64,000 nucleotides of DNA from Polytrichum commune (lineage: Eukaryota; Streptophyta; Polytrichopsida; Polytrichales; Polytrichaceae): the NCBI GenBank assembly GCA_950295325.1, contig OX485804.1, positions 61,906,533 through 61,970,532 of the forward strand. Direction: 5' to 3'. The notes under the pieces were generated by a model. That model ran no database searches, was not told where the DNA came from, and saw only the letters and a list, made by a program, of their open reading frames with translations. Numbering within the stretch: the stretch's first letter is position 1; every line of letters starts with the position of its first letter. Positions 34,854-47,585 of this stretch are shown here, in pieces. The position numbers and the translations under genes were made by a program.

Positions 34854-37800
34854 ATGCCGGCATCCGCAGCATGGGCGAGGCCCGAGGATCTGGTGGAGAG
34901 TTTGAGCTCTCTGGACAACACAGCGAGGTTGAAGGCACTTCGGGATGTCAAAAACCAAATCATCGGGAACAAGACGAAGAAACTGTCCTACATAAAACTG
35001 GGGGCGGTGCCAAGGGTGGTGGAGATTCTAGCTTGTGAGACCGAAATCCCTTTGTTGGTGCAGTCGGCTGCTGCGGTGGGCAGCTTTGCCTGCGGGATCG
35101 ATGCTGGTGTGAAGGCTGTGTTGGATAGTGGTGTCTTGCCCCACCTTCTCAAGATGTTGCAAAATGGAAATAGCAAGGTAAAGCATACATCATACATCAT
35201 CCTCTCCATCATCATCACTTCGATGTCTTGTAAACCTCGGTATGTGTATGTGCTTAAATTAGCAAGGTATCACCATCATCATCGTCATCATCATCATCAG
35301 CGCCCATCATAATGTGCACAATGGGCTTGGATTGAATGCATCCACTACCATCAAGTCTCAAGGAGTTTCATGTATTTACTTTGTTTTCCTTTGAGGTTTA
35401 AGCAATTAGGATTCATGTATGGTGGTTGTGATGAAGTTCGAGATTCAAGTTGGTGCTTGCAAAGTGGTGTAAATGTAGTGGGGTCAATGGAGATGTGTGC
35501 TTTAGGGTCTTCAAGTGGGAGGGGTGTTGCATAATGGAGATTGAAAGATATCATCATCATCATCATCGTCTATTATCATAATTTGTAGATTGGGCTTGGG
35601 ATTGAATTATGTCACCCACTTTTATCAAGTCTCAAGGATTTTAGTTTTTTGTTATCCTTTGAGGTTTAAGCAATCAGGATTTATGTGTGGTGTTGGTGAT
35701 GTTCGAGATATAACTTGATACCTGCAAAGTGGTAGAAATGTAGGAGGGCCAATGGAGATGTGTGTTTTAGGGTTTTCAGGTGGGAGGGGTATAAAAGTCT
35801 TGATATGTTTGGCGACAATAATGGCATTGTGGTTATGTGGGGTTGGCCAATTGCATGGAATGAAAGTGAATGTGTTCATGAACATAGATGTTAATCACAA
35901 CATCTCCATACTATTGTGTGTGTGTGTGTGTGTGTGGGTGTTACGTTATGTTCTGGTATCCACAAGTGGAAGGGGTGTGAAAGTGTCTTTGCATGTGGCA
36001 ATGATGATGAATCTGTAGTTATTTGGGGTTGGCCATTTGCATGGAACAAAAATGAGTGTGTTCATGCACATGGATGTTAATCATCACCGCGTTTCCCATT
36101 TGTGGGTTTCATTTTATGTTATGTTGCACACTTATGGGATTATTACTGGTGTTGTGGCAGGTTGTGGAAGCATGCGCGCGTTCTTTGAAGATGATATTCC
36201 ACTCGCGTTTAGCGCCAAAGAGTGACATGTTTCAAAGCCACCGCATGGAACTGATACTCCAGCTTCTCAACCATAAAAATGAGAATGTATCTGAAGTTGC
36301 GGCATGCGTGCTCGCCCGATGCTGTGAAACAGCAGAGCATCAGCAGGTGTTTGCGAATGCAGGGGGCTTGCGAAGCCTTGTCGTTCTTCTATCAGGCTCC
36401 GTTAAGACGAGAGAGGCGGCTTTGGATGCATTGGCTGCGTTAACGAAAAACAACAAGCACCTTTCGGAGACGGTCATCAAGATGAACCACGGGGAGTCTT
36501 TGCGCTTGATTATTAAGCTTCTTAAGGAAAAACCACCCGTCACTCGGCTCCTAGCCTGCACGTGCCTAATAAACATTGAGAAGGCGTGTCCAGAGAAATT
36601 TAAGTTCGCCTCTTCAGACTTGCTAACGCGAGACAGCATGTTGGTGATTTTGTTGAAGTTGCTGGATGAACCTGGCCAAGTTGGAGAGGATGCTCCAGGT
36701 GATCCATCCTACCCACAACTATTTTTTACTTGGTTTCATAGATTTTAAAACCTGGTTGCAGCTGTAGAATAAACATCATACCATGTTGGAATAGGTCCAT
36801 GTGCCGATGGATACATGAGGCCTGAAATTGATCATCCTTGTTTACGTTTCCACATCCACTTAACCTAATGAAGTTTAAAATTGTGTGTTCTATGAAAATC
36901 AGGTGTTTTGGCACATTTGTTCTCGAATAATGAAGAGCTCCAGAAAAGTGCAGCTGAGCAGAAAGTTGTTGAGAAGTTGGCGAACTTTCTACTACGAGAG
37001 GAAGTTCCCACAAAGCAGCTGGAGGGTGTGTTGTTGGCACTTACTGAATTATGTTCCAGACTTGAGGACAGTAGACGGAACCTGTTGGATTTGCAGGTTT
37101 GTTTTTTGTTATGAAAATCACGCAGTTGAGACAGGATTGTGCAAGCCTTCACATGTATTCATTGTAGTGACAGCAGTTTTCTTTAATCCCCATGTGCACA
37201 TATTTCTGACGTCTCAGCAGCCTCTTTGACCTAATGTTATGATGTCTGGGCAAGGTAGAGAAAATCTCAAAAGTCCTCAATAGGTCACAGTTATCAAAGG
37301 GGTCTAAGACTAAAATTAGATTGGGGATGGGTGTGATAGGACTGAAATGTCTGAACACCTCGTTGGCTTTGGCTGCTCCATTGCTGCTCCGCCCATTTGG
37401 TTAGTCATCTCTCGGGTTGCTACTTCGTCAGGAAATAACTAGACGCAAACGCAAATCATACCTATGGTCCCTATTTGTTGATTTATTTATTTGTTGGGAG
37501 CGTCATACTTGCGCTATGTAAATCTTGCAATTTGATGGGAACACTTATCAACACAGGCCTACTACTCCTACTAGAGTAGACATATATTGATTGTCCAATG
37601 TGACCAAATGCTTTGAGAAGGTAGGATTTTGAACTCAATACTGAAGTTTGGGGTATATACCAGTGTTGGACTGGTATTGTCTTTTTTTTGATATCATTCG
37701 GGTATATATAATGAGGATTTCACATTTTTTGATACCAGAAGGGTATATGAGGAATTTTGTTGTTCTGTACCATTTGGGTCTATATACCATACAAGAGCCT

Positions 37801-40800
37801 TCATACCATGGAAAATCATTCAAGTATTTATATATGGTTTAGAATGGAATTGACTCAAATATTAACTCGGGTAAAGAAAGATTCTCTCACCTTGACATAC
37901 CCACCAAAATATCATTATTTGACTGGCATTGAAGTATTGATACCCACGGGTAGGTTCTGTGATACGATGCATTCACCTATATACCAGTCCAACATTAGTA
38001 TAAATGTGCAGTTGAAAGCTTCTCAAGAGGGGAGAGAAACTATGGTTTGATAATCTGGTCTATAAATGGTTGTGTGTAGGTTCAAGGACCAATTGTGGCA
38101 GCTTTGTGTCATCCCTGTGAAGGAGTGAAGGTGGCCGCCTGTGCTTGTGTGAAGAGTCTCTCTCGCTCAGTCAAGGTAGTTCTCTGAATCTCTTTTTTTT
38201 CATCCTTTCATTGCTTCAGTAGGCTGGGGAAAATGTGTCCGAGTAATGGAGAACACGAAAATAGCATAAAGTCCCCCATACTGATAAAAATCAGATTCTG
38301 TAGCTACAAGGGAAGCTGCATATTCTTCAGCCTGCCGGCCCCTCAATAATAAAAATAATGTTTATAATCCTTATATTGCTTAGTTTACATCCAGTGTAAG
38401 AATATTGATGATGTTTTACTGCACAATGAAGGACAAGTCATGATAGTGTTTTCTGCTGCACCAGAACCTGCGCACTTATTTAGCCACAGAGCAATTTGTG
38501 CGACCGTTGTTGCAGTTGCTGAACGATTCCTCTCAACTAGTACAGGTCAGTCATAAGCTCTGCTTAGTGTAAGAGTTTGGAGATTTTTGTTGTTGGAATT
38601 GGTATGGAGAATTCATTTTGGAGATCTAGTCAACTCGTGGGAAATAAGAGGCTGATAATGAGAAAGTAATAGGAGCGTATGGTGACGATTGTTAGGTCAT
38701 ATTTCATCACATGTGTTCTACGCTAGCATTATTGTTGGTTGAGCATGTTCTGGGAAGTAGACTTGCAGCTACACTAAATAGTCCTATTAGTTGTGAGTGG
38801 AAAAAGTAATGTGGAATTAATTAGTATGGCCACTCTAATTGTCTAGTCAGGACTGAAGACCCCGGGTCTTTCCATAAGCCTTCCTGGAGACTTCTGACCA
38901 ACACCTTGAATTTTAGTTCAAGGACAAAAGTAGCATAAAATACTCACCCACATCAATTTTCCTAGACAAACAATAAATATGCCCCACACCAGAATTGAAC
39001 TAGAGATTTGGCTTGGGTTGAAGATCAACGTAGCCCCATTGATTCTTATGTTGAGAATTATTGTGGGTTCTACACTGATATGTGTAATTACATTGCCCCA
39101 CACTAATTTGTCAACATTTCACACTATTTTGAATAAATATGACCACAGTCACAAAATACAGTAATTATTTTGCTATTGTGGTTGCTATATAGATCAATGA
39201 ACAAAGTTATGAGTTTTTTCTGATCTGGTTGAGAGCCAAGGTAATTTGCACAGTTAAAGAGGCAACCTAGTTGTACATATCAGTGTAGAGAATTACTGTG
39301 GACTATTTATTGTCCTGAATTGAGAAGAAAGCATATTGTCAGACATTTGCATAGACACTTGCTGTGCAAGTATGCTTTATTTAATAATAATAGCTATCAA
39401 GCTGCCACCATAGATTGGTGTCTGGTTCAACACTTTGAGTGTTGAAATTTTATTTCCATGTGGATTTCAACAAAGGTCTTCACCAATGTGATGTGACATG
39501 AGGCTTTCAAATATTTTGTGTCGAAACAGACAACACCCTGCGTTATCTGCCAATCGATCTCCTGGATGTAACTGTTGGTGAACTGTGTACTGACAACAAC
39601 TTTTTCATGTGTTTATTGAAGGCGGAGGCCTTGACTGCATTTGGGAACATAGTCCTTGATTTCAATCCACACAAGATTGTTGTTATGCAATTAGCTGGGT
39701 TCATCCAGCTCATCAATCTTGCACAATCTATGGAGCCTGCATTAAGGCGGAATGCAGTTTTGGCTTTGAAGAACTTGTTGTACATGGCAGACATAACAGT
39801 GAAGCGTCGGGTGATGAGTGAGCTGTCAGTGTCAACTTTGTGTGATCTAATCCGAGGTGAATCTTAATTTCAATGGGCTACTTTGGTTTTCTTCAAAGTT
39901 GTTAGTGCTATATGTGCCATTTTGATCATTAGTTTTTAACTTGAGACAACAGTGTTATGTTCTATATATATGAAGGTATTTTAAGCACAAAGGAGATAGC
40001 CTACTCTCACACATCCTCTTCCTTTCAAAATTTACAGCTAAAAAGAAACTTACCTGGATATTTATTGACAAAGATGGAAGGGAGCCAATATCTTTATACC
40101 TCCCTAAACTGCTTTGTTTCAATCTAAACATGACAAAACTTCTGAGGTCTAGCCATTTTTGTTGAGAATTGGCCACTAGTATCAAGAAGTAAGCCATAGA
40201 CTCCATTGTCCATGCGATCTCAGCGTGACAAAGAAACCAATCAAAATGTAGCCCTGTTCATATTTATAGCGTTTGTTACTCAAAGCATCTCTGTTGATAT
40301 GAAACGGTACTTGGATTCTATTCTTGTATTCTGCTGATCAAACAACTCATATGTGACTTGATCTCAACATTAAAAAATTTGTTGCATTACTAGCAGATGC
40401 GGAGGAGGATGTGCAGGAGCAGGCTATCTCCCTTGTGCAGAACCTTGTGTATGGAGATCCGGATTCTGTCGAACAAATATTTGCAGATGAAAGTCTATTG
40501 CTTCAAGCTGTGGAAAAGCAGCTTGTGACCTCTCGCCCAGAAATTTCTTTACAGGTTGGACTTCATATTGTACAATCAATTTCACTCGATCTTTGCAGTT
40601 CCTTCCTTATTGACAAGTATACAATCTATACAAGCCCGATCCAATTGTAATTCTGTAATCTGTCTTGGTGTATTCCTTGACCTCAGGAAGGCCATTTTAA
40701 CCATGTTAAGAGTAGTAGTGCTCAGAGTCTCGTGATCTCGTCGAGGATATTTTAACTTTCATCAACATTGAATTTTAACCATCTAAGTAAGGTACATATA

Positions 40801-42044
40801 TCAAAAACCAACACCTAGGAATCTTTACTTTAGTAGATATTGAATATGAGGGTGTACACCACCTGAACATCTTATATAGATGTTAGTTTTAGGTTGCCTA
40901 CAAACGAATGATATGTTTTTACTGCAATGAGATCCTCTTAATCTTGTGTAAAAGAAAATATAATAATCTGGTAATTCTAATGATAGAACTGGGCTTGGTG
41001 CTTATCATGTTGGTTTTAGGTGTGCTTATGTTGCATACTCTCTGTGTGCACAGGCTCTTCGTGTTATCAACAATGTTGCAGCTGGAAGTGAATTGCACAA
41101 AGAGGCAGTGATGGCATTAGTTCTTCCACAACAATCATTAAATTACAGCCTGCAGACACCCTGGCTTATCCGCTTTTTGCAAGAGATGAGCAATCCTCAA
41201 CTTAGGGTAGTAGCTGTTTTGTGTATTATCAACCTAACGTATCCCGGAGAGAATGGCACAAGTTCACGAGTTTTAAGGCTACGAGAAGCAGGAGTTGAGT
41301 CTCAGCTTCAGAAGATGGTGGACGATCCATGCTTGGATGTCAAGGTCACCATCTACTACTTTTTTAAACTCCCATTTATCATGTGGTTGTCTCCAATCCT
41401 ATCAAACAACCTTTATCTCAATCTTTATGAACCACATCTAAGATAAGGGGGCCTAATTTGGTTACCTATCTTAAATGGACACCTATATTTGAGTGGTGTG
41501 TGGATCTAAGAACGGACGCCAAAATGGCATCATGTGTTTAAAAGAGATTGGACTACTTGTTCAAAATTTGTTAACTATTCTAAGCTCAACAATCAACTTA
41601 ATTGGGGGGCTTCAAGAAAAAAGAGAATTTTCACTTTGATAATGATTAAGATATTCATATGAGCTTTGAAACTACAAGGAAAATGGCTATGGCCTCAATT
41701 TGGATTTGCTAATCTTCTTGTACTAGTTCGTGTTAAATATCATAGGAGAAGTGGGTGCACAGCTAAAAGTGGCCATTTTAGGCCCACTTACCTAAGAGGA
41801 TTGGTCTTTCAATACTTTCTTATGATTACCAATCCAGAGAGTAAAACATTAATCAAACATTTTGTTCATAGCAAATAATCTAGTCTTACATCAGAATATA
41901 TTGTATTAGTTGATGGAAAAGCAATTCCACCACAGGTGAACAGTCGCTAACGCTGTGATGGTTTTTGTGCAGGATCGTGTGAAGACAGCCCTTGAACACT
42001 TCAAAAACAATGGTTTGCAAGCTAATATTGGGATCAACACTTGA
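34854..42044 (+). CDS. ARMC8: ARMC8/GID5-type armadillo-repeat protein, nine exons
   Basis: Armadillo scaffold subunit of the GID/CTLH E3 ubiquitin ligase complex (yeast Gid5 relative), which holds the substrate receptor; it acts in the cytosol and nucleus. Exons: 34854-35177, 36161-36698, 36903-37096, 38080-38175, 38465-38545, 39622-39856, 40397-40554, 41054-41344, 41973-42044. All nine join in phase with GT-AG introns, giving 662 residues, close to the human protein. Evidence: early ALRDVKNQIIGNKTKKLSYI and LGAVPRVVEIL match the family's N-terminal motif (NAVIGNN, LGAVPRLL); VKVAACACVKSLSRSVKNLR matches the conserved LHSLSRSVQQLR block; the end reads DRVKTALEHFKNN. ARM repeats fill the whole length. 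The start follows a CACC context. It is the only clearly functional host gene in the window. A short MITE lies in intron 3. Confidence 0.92.
35380..36110 (+). repeat. diverged tandem repeats in ARMC8 intron 1
   Basis: Two blocks of about 290 bp begin GAGGTTTAAGCAAT and contain GGAGATGTGTG and AGGTGGGAGGGGT-like words (starts near 35393 and 35664). A second pair, containing TGGGGTTGGCCA, GCATGGAA and CATGGATGTTAATCA-like words, lies near 35835-35900 and 36022-36090. A GT microsatellite (about 35917-35935) and several TCA microsatellites occur too. The repeats lie wholly in the intron. Confidence 0.7.
37661..37997. mobile_element. hAT MITE in ARMC8 intron 3
   Basis: The left end CAGTGTTGGACTGGTATTG and the right end read inward TAATGTTGGACTGGTATA match. 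The flanks GTATATAC and GTATAAAT are a degraded 8-bp duplication. The first nine bases equal those of the intact hAT at 27196-31952, and 15 of the first 19 agree, so it is probably mobilised by that family. The interior repeats GGGTATAT and ATACCAT words. Confidence 0.8.
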
Positions 42045-42560
42045 AAGTAATTCCCACCATTCCAAGTGACAATGTGAAAGCCACCCAGTGATGCCAAATG
42101 GTTCTTTCAGTTCTGACCCCCCAAATTTGGTCAAGGGTAAGTCTGATTATCATCTAAATTTTAGATACACACTTTGAGGATCTCAATTCTTTGATACCCT
42201 ATAAGGCTCTCCGATTCAACAGAGTGCCGAAAGTAATATCCACATGGGAATCTGTAAGGCTCCTACCAATGCAGTAATGACACGCTGCAAACATCTGTCA
42301 TACATTAATTATTTTATGTTGAACCATACATGTGACTACAGTTAGTTGTAAATCTAATCATCAATTCCTTAGGTGTGTGTGCAGGTTAGCAATTGTGAAT
42401 CATCACAACAATCTCAACAAAGTTGGAGCACATCAGATTTAGACCTCCTCAATGGAGTGGGAGGTTGGTCCTCTGTTTTAGGTGTAGCAGTAGCTTCTTT
42501 TAGTGGTGCTGTACATTAGTTGTAATTGGGCCAGGATTGTTTGTGGCATCAAAGATCAGA
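42045..42560 (+). other. probable ARMC8 3' UTR
   Basis: Follows the TGA directly. A possible untranslated intron could run from GTAAGTC at about 42137 to a GTGTGCAG acceptor near 42386; if spliced, the termination codon would still lie close enough to avoid decay. No clear polyadenylation signal could be chosen. Confidence 0.35.
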
Positions 42561-45523
42561 GGTACTTTTTTTGGTCTTTTTTCTTAAGATTTTTAGAAAC
42601 CCTTAGTCTAGATTAAAGGTGAACTCATTTTTGCACGTCATCCTGCCAAAAGGCCTTTGAGCATTTGCTCCAGCTGTAATTGAATAGATTTGATGTACCA
42701 AAGTAAAGAGGGTGAATCCCGTAGTCTACAAGGCTACGAGCTTTCCAAAGTAAAATATTGTGTTGAGATGGAGTTGTTAAGTGCAATCTATAGGTATTAT
42801 CATAAGATTAGATTTTTCTGAGGTTCAGATCTCATCGGACTAGGTAAAGGGAAAGAAAAATATACAAACTCCCTCACAATTACTTATTAAAACTTGGTGA
42901 ACCGTGTGCTATTGAACATAACTGTAACAAATGAGGGGAAACAAACTTGAAATACAATAGTGCAGGCAAGCAATTATTTGAGAGGACGCATGTTTCACCC
43001 TTTCCATCTGAGTGTGTGTTGTCAATGCAATCACAAGTGTGAGTTATCCATGATAAAGTGACAACACAATGCGCTCAATTGTAGTTTTGTGAGCAATCTT
43101 ATGGAGTCACTGGGTTTGGAGTTTGGATTTTGGATTTTGGGGGATCAACAACTTTCATATATTGGTTATGATACATGTTGCAGCTTTCATTTAGGACAAA
43201 TTATTAGTGGCTTACAGATTTGAAACTGAACTTGATGGACTAGGTATCCCCTGAGAGCTGGGAGATCTGAAGGGTTTACAGACCTCACCATATGGGTGCC
43301 ATCTCCTCTAGGCCATCTGATCATGGAATTTCATGGGTTAAGGTAGACGTGCCTTAGGTAGATGCCTTCTCTCTGCAACCGCTTCATGTAGGATATGTAA
43401 CACGTGATTAGCATGAGATGATTAGCAAATCCAAATCGTGCTTGTATCCATTTGCCTCATAACTTTTGGAGCTCATATGAATATTTGATTCATTGTCAAA
43501 TCGAAGATTCTCATGTTGATTCAATGGTCATATAAGTCTCCCCAACTATGTTGACTATTGAGTCTAGAATGCTCAGCATATTTTGAGCATGTGGTCTAAT
43601 CTTATTCCTTAAACATGGTTGGGGTTAGAGCTCATGCCAAATTGCATGGGCCATGCTTTGCCAAGCCATGATCCCATCATATTTGATTTTTGTGATCCTG
43701 ACCGAAAACTATTGCCGGACAAGCCCAACCTCAAAAACAAATTCTTGAGGTCTCCGTTTGTTCACAAAACATATATTGAGTGCACTTCACTTCAAGGTCC
43801 AAAATCCAATATATATGTTCACTTCCCCCTAGTAAGTAAAGCAATTAACTAGGATTCATTCCCAAAAGTGAAATTATTAGTAAAACATGTAATTAAATTG
43901 GAAGTCAAAAATATCTTGAGGATCTTATAATTTATGTGACTTACCATTTGAAAGGATCTTTGTGGTTCTAAAATGAAACTTAAATTAGTGTTCTATTTTT
44001 TGTTTTTAGAAAATAATATTTTAGTTAATTCCTTCTACTTACACAAGTATTCATACACATTCAAGCTAATTTAGGGGGGGGGGGTTGATTTAGTTAAGGG
44101 TATTAAGCCTAATTAAACATAATGAAACTAATTAAGACCAGTTAAATAATAAACTATTCTTACCAAAGTAATTAAGCCTATTTAAATAAAGAATGTGCTT
44201 ACTTGAATTGATTATGAACTAATTCTGATTTAAGAACATCAATTTTTATATCTATGTAATAAATGTAATCAACCATATTTGCTGCTCATGAGAGTAGCAA
44301 AGATGTTTTTCGTTGGCAAATTTTCCTTGATTATATGATCCATCATATTAATTTAGTAAAAGCATTTGATGAGATAATTGTGAGATAAGATATATAAGTT
44401 AAATCTGAATTTTTTTGTCAAAACGAAATCGATCATATTTTATCTCACATTAAATATGCTTACATAGTACAAACATAAACATTTTATTATATTTATATAT
44501 TTATAATTAATTTTATTCATTACAAATCAATTTACTTAAAAATAGTACAAACATATAAGAAACTTGTTCATGAAAGAAAAAGTTTAAAATAAAAGAAAAA
44601 GATAATTTGGCTATGACGACATATCATAGTGGCTTGTCACATGTTACACATGTGGACACCTACACATTCTTATTAAAAATTGCTTTGTAGAATCAAATGT
44701 CACATATGGCCTTGGCGACAACTTGTGGGAGGTTAGAATCTAAGCCTAAAGTATCAATAGCTACATCACGACCCTTTCCCATTCATTTGTTATCTACAGA
44801 ACAACAAATGCTTCACTACAACTAGGAGGGGACAAAAGTGTATTATGTGTCAACTCAAAGGTGTTTACCTTAACTAAGCTCCATCCAACCCTCTTCATAA
44901 ACTCATCCAATTTTTGTTACCAGATGATTATACTTGAGTGCCACGAATCCCTGTTGCACCTGTGGCCGCCCACCTTTCTAAAACGGTTGATATCAATGAG
45001 GAGCAATGTATTGACAACCATGACATCCTTCGTTGTATATTAAATGATACATAATGTTCATGTTTAGTACACATACCTTAAGAGGGTCAAATTTCACTAC
45101 TCAAGTTTTGTCCAAATGCCCTAAACTTTTGTGTGTCGTCAATCTAAGAAAACACATCGTTGCTAGCCACTTGTTGTTGACTTTCAAAGGGTTCTACGGT
45201 TTAGTTTGGTCGTGGACTTTTTGCCAACATGAGACCTTCATTAGTAGGCAAGGAAACATTAAGTCAGCCCAGAAGTTTCCATGGGTTTCCTTCAATGTCA
45301 AGTTTAATGTACATTACATTAGATAAATAACACCCCTTGGACCTTATTTCAACAGGTGGGCCTTCATGTTGCGTATTAGAGAATGCTTTGGAAGTCAATA
45401 GCCGATGTCAATGTGCTTTGGTTGAATCTTTGTCCTTCATGTGCGTGCTCTCAATGCTCCTCTTACCCCCTATTTGTCCACAAATTTTACCTTATGGTGC
45501 CGCAACTACACTAATTATCCCAA
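42561..45523. other. no gene; one dispersed repeat copy
   Basis: The block at 43415-43575 is a copy of the repeat at 19565-19740. A G10 run lies near 44076-44085. The rest is AT-rich, and no coding family was recognised on either strand. Confidence 0.5.
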
Positions 45524-45926
45524 CCACACTACTAAGGATATTTAGTGGTTGAGTATATTTAATGTTGTTACCACCTTGCCCTACTAAACACTAATTTTCA
45601 ATTCCTTGACAATCAATGTTAGATATATATGTGCCGCTACCTTCCCTACTGTCACCTTCCTTCATGTGAAGCATGGATTTCACAGGAATATGAAATATTG
45701 GAAGGCTAGAATGCTAGAAGATATGCTAGAGTTCTCCTTTTATCATTGTTATTCATATCCATACTAATACTAAATTCAAGCATGTAAGTTCCACATCTTA
45801 CCATAGTTGGTATTTAGTGTTTGAGTTGACATTTAATGTTACTTACTTTCATAGGGTTATTGACATTTAGTGCATGCGTTCGTATTTAGTATATTAAACA
45901 CTAAACATCCTTTTTGTGTAGTGTGG
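45524..45926. mobile_element. CACTA-like element, inverted copy
   Basis: The left end CCACACTACTAAGGATATT and the right end read inward CCACACTACACAAAAAGGAT match, then both continue into TTTAGTG. The interior matches the element at 24301-24740 in opposite orientation (for instance CATAGGGTTATTGACATTTAG). Confidence 0.6.
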
Positions 45927-46918
45927 GAGGGCTAATAGTGTGTGTGGGAAATTCGTGAAGGCAATACTGAATTTCTTTACCCTATGAAATTAGTGCCACC
46001 AAAATATCCAGGAAGCATCGTCATCTCAACACTACTCATTGAAAATACTATTCATAGCAACACTCTTTGCTAAGAGCACTGGCATTATACATTGATAAGC
46101 ACGTGCTTGCATATAATTTCTTTTTATATCTCTACAAACACTTGAGAGCACGCAATGATTTTCTTGAATTGTATGGTAAATGAGCATGTATTCATGAATT
46201 TAGTATCACTCAATAAAAAATTCAATCCTCACTAATTTTGAGACTTGGCAAAATAGTGCATGTTTTAGGAATGAGTACCACACGCACTTATTGGGGTAGT
46301 CAGCGTAGTCGGTTGCTTATATAGTATCGTAATTTTGTTACTTTTAAATTGTTTCCCAACACCTAACATCGAGGTGTAGTAGCAATTTGTCCTTATAGGT
46401 TCATTGCCTATTCATACTAAACTAATTTGAGTAATGCAGGGTCTTGGACCTAATCTAGGTATTGTGTTGGCTAAAAATAGAAACCCCCCCCGAGGTGTAC
46501 ACAAGAACCAACATTTTCACCCTTCTCAATGATAAGTGTTGTGAGCATGTATGCGGAAAGTACACTAAACATGATACTTAGTGTCATATGGTATTTAATA
46601 ACACTTCTTATAAATAAGTGAACAAATATTGTCATGGATGATGAATGAGGTCATACATTGGCCAAAACCCTACCTTCTCTTGTCAGCAACTTGGGATGAA
46701 ATATTGTCATGGATGATTAAATTTTGGATGAAAAATCACTTGGTAAGTGACAGTTATTGCAACACTGTAAATCTATAATCCCCCATTTTTAAATTTTTTT
46801 TCAAGGAATGAAAAATAATGTTGGTTTAACATCTAGTGTTGGTGACACTATACCACAGTTTACAAATAGTATTCAACAAAAAATTAGAATTAGTGACACT
46901 AAATATCATATTTAGTGC

Positions 46919-47142
46919 AGTACACCATTTATGGTATTCGGTGTCACTTACTATTCAGAGTTACACAATGCTATAACTATTCACTAAGAATATAATAATT
47001 TACCAAGTAAAGTCATTAATGTTCTCTAATGTCCGAACAACCTAATCAACCTTAACTAGTAAAAACTGATTTCCAAAGTAATTGTTATGGTACTGCATAA
47101 TTCCAAATTGTAAGTGACACTAAATACCATAATGGTGTACTA
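46919..47142. mobile_element. 224-bp MITE, AGTACACCAT ends
   Basis: The left arm AGTACACCATTTATGGTATT and the right arm read inward AGTACACCATTATGGTATT continue into GTGTCACTTAC on both sides. Just left of it, 46888-46918 carries an extra arm-like ACTAAATATCATATTTAGTG, suggesting a second, broken copy. The family is shared with 21206-21433, and 5570-5600 holds another solitary arm. Confidence 0.75.
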
Positions 47143-47585
47143 CATGTTAGGCAATCTCTCCATTTGCTCTTGTTTTCTTACAAGTGCCACCATAGCTAGC
47201 CTTGGTAAATTTAGCCTCTCTAAATCTAGCACTCTCTTTATTGGAGAAATGTGGTGCATATGACTAATACCCAACATGACCGTGCAAGAATGCAACTTAC
47301 CTTTAAGGTACATGTGCTCCTATATTTTGGGATTATGACCTACTATGGATACCTAATACTAAGGATATACTTCAACACTCCTTTTTAACGGTCCCACCTT
47401 CGTTTCATGTGATGAGATTCATTATTTATTTACTTATAAAAATGCCTTTCAATGTGACGGACAACATCAAAAACTACCTTTTCAACTGATGGGTTACGAA
47501 AATGTAAATCCTTCACAAAAAATGAAGATCAAATCATATTCTTTCAAAAAATAAAATATAAAGAATTTTGAACTCCTTGCAATAT

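Noticed and set aside
34489-34972. 149-codon and shorter frames antisense to the ARMC8 leader
   Set aside because: Shadow frames over a G-rich leader; low-complexity Pro/Leu/Ser composition and overlap with the ARMC8 first exon.
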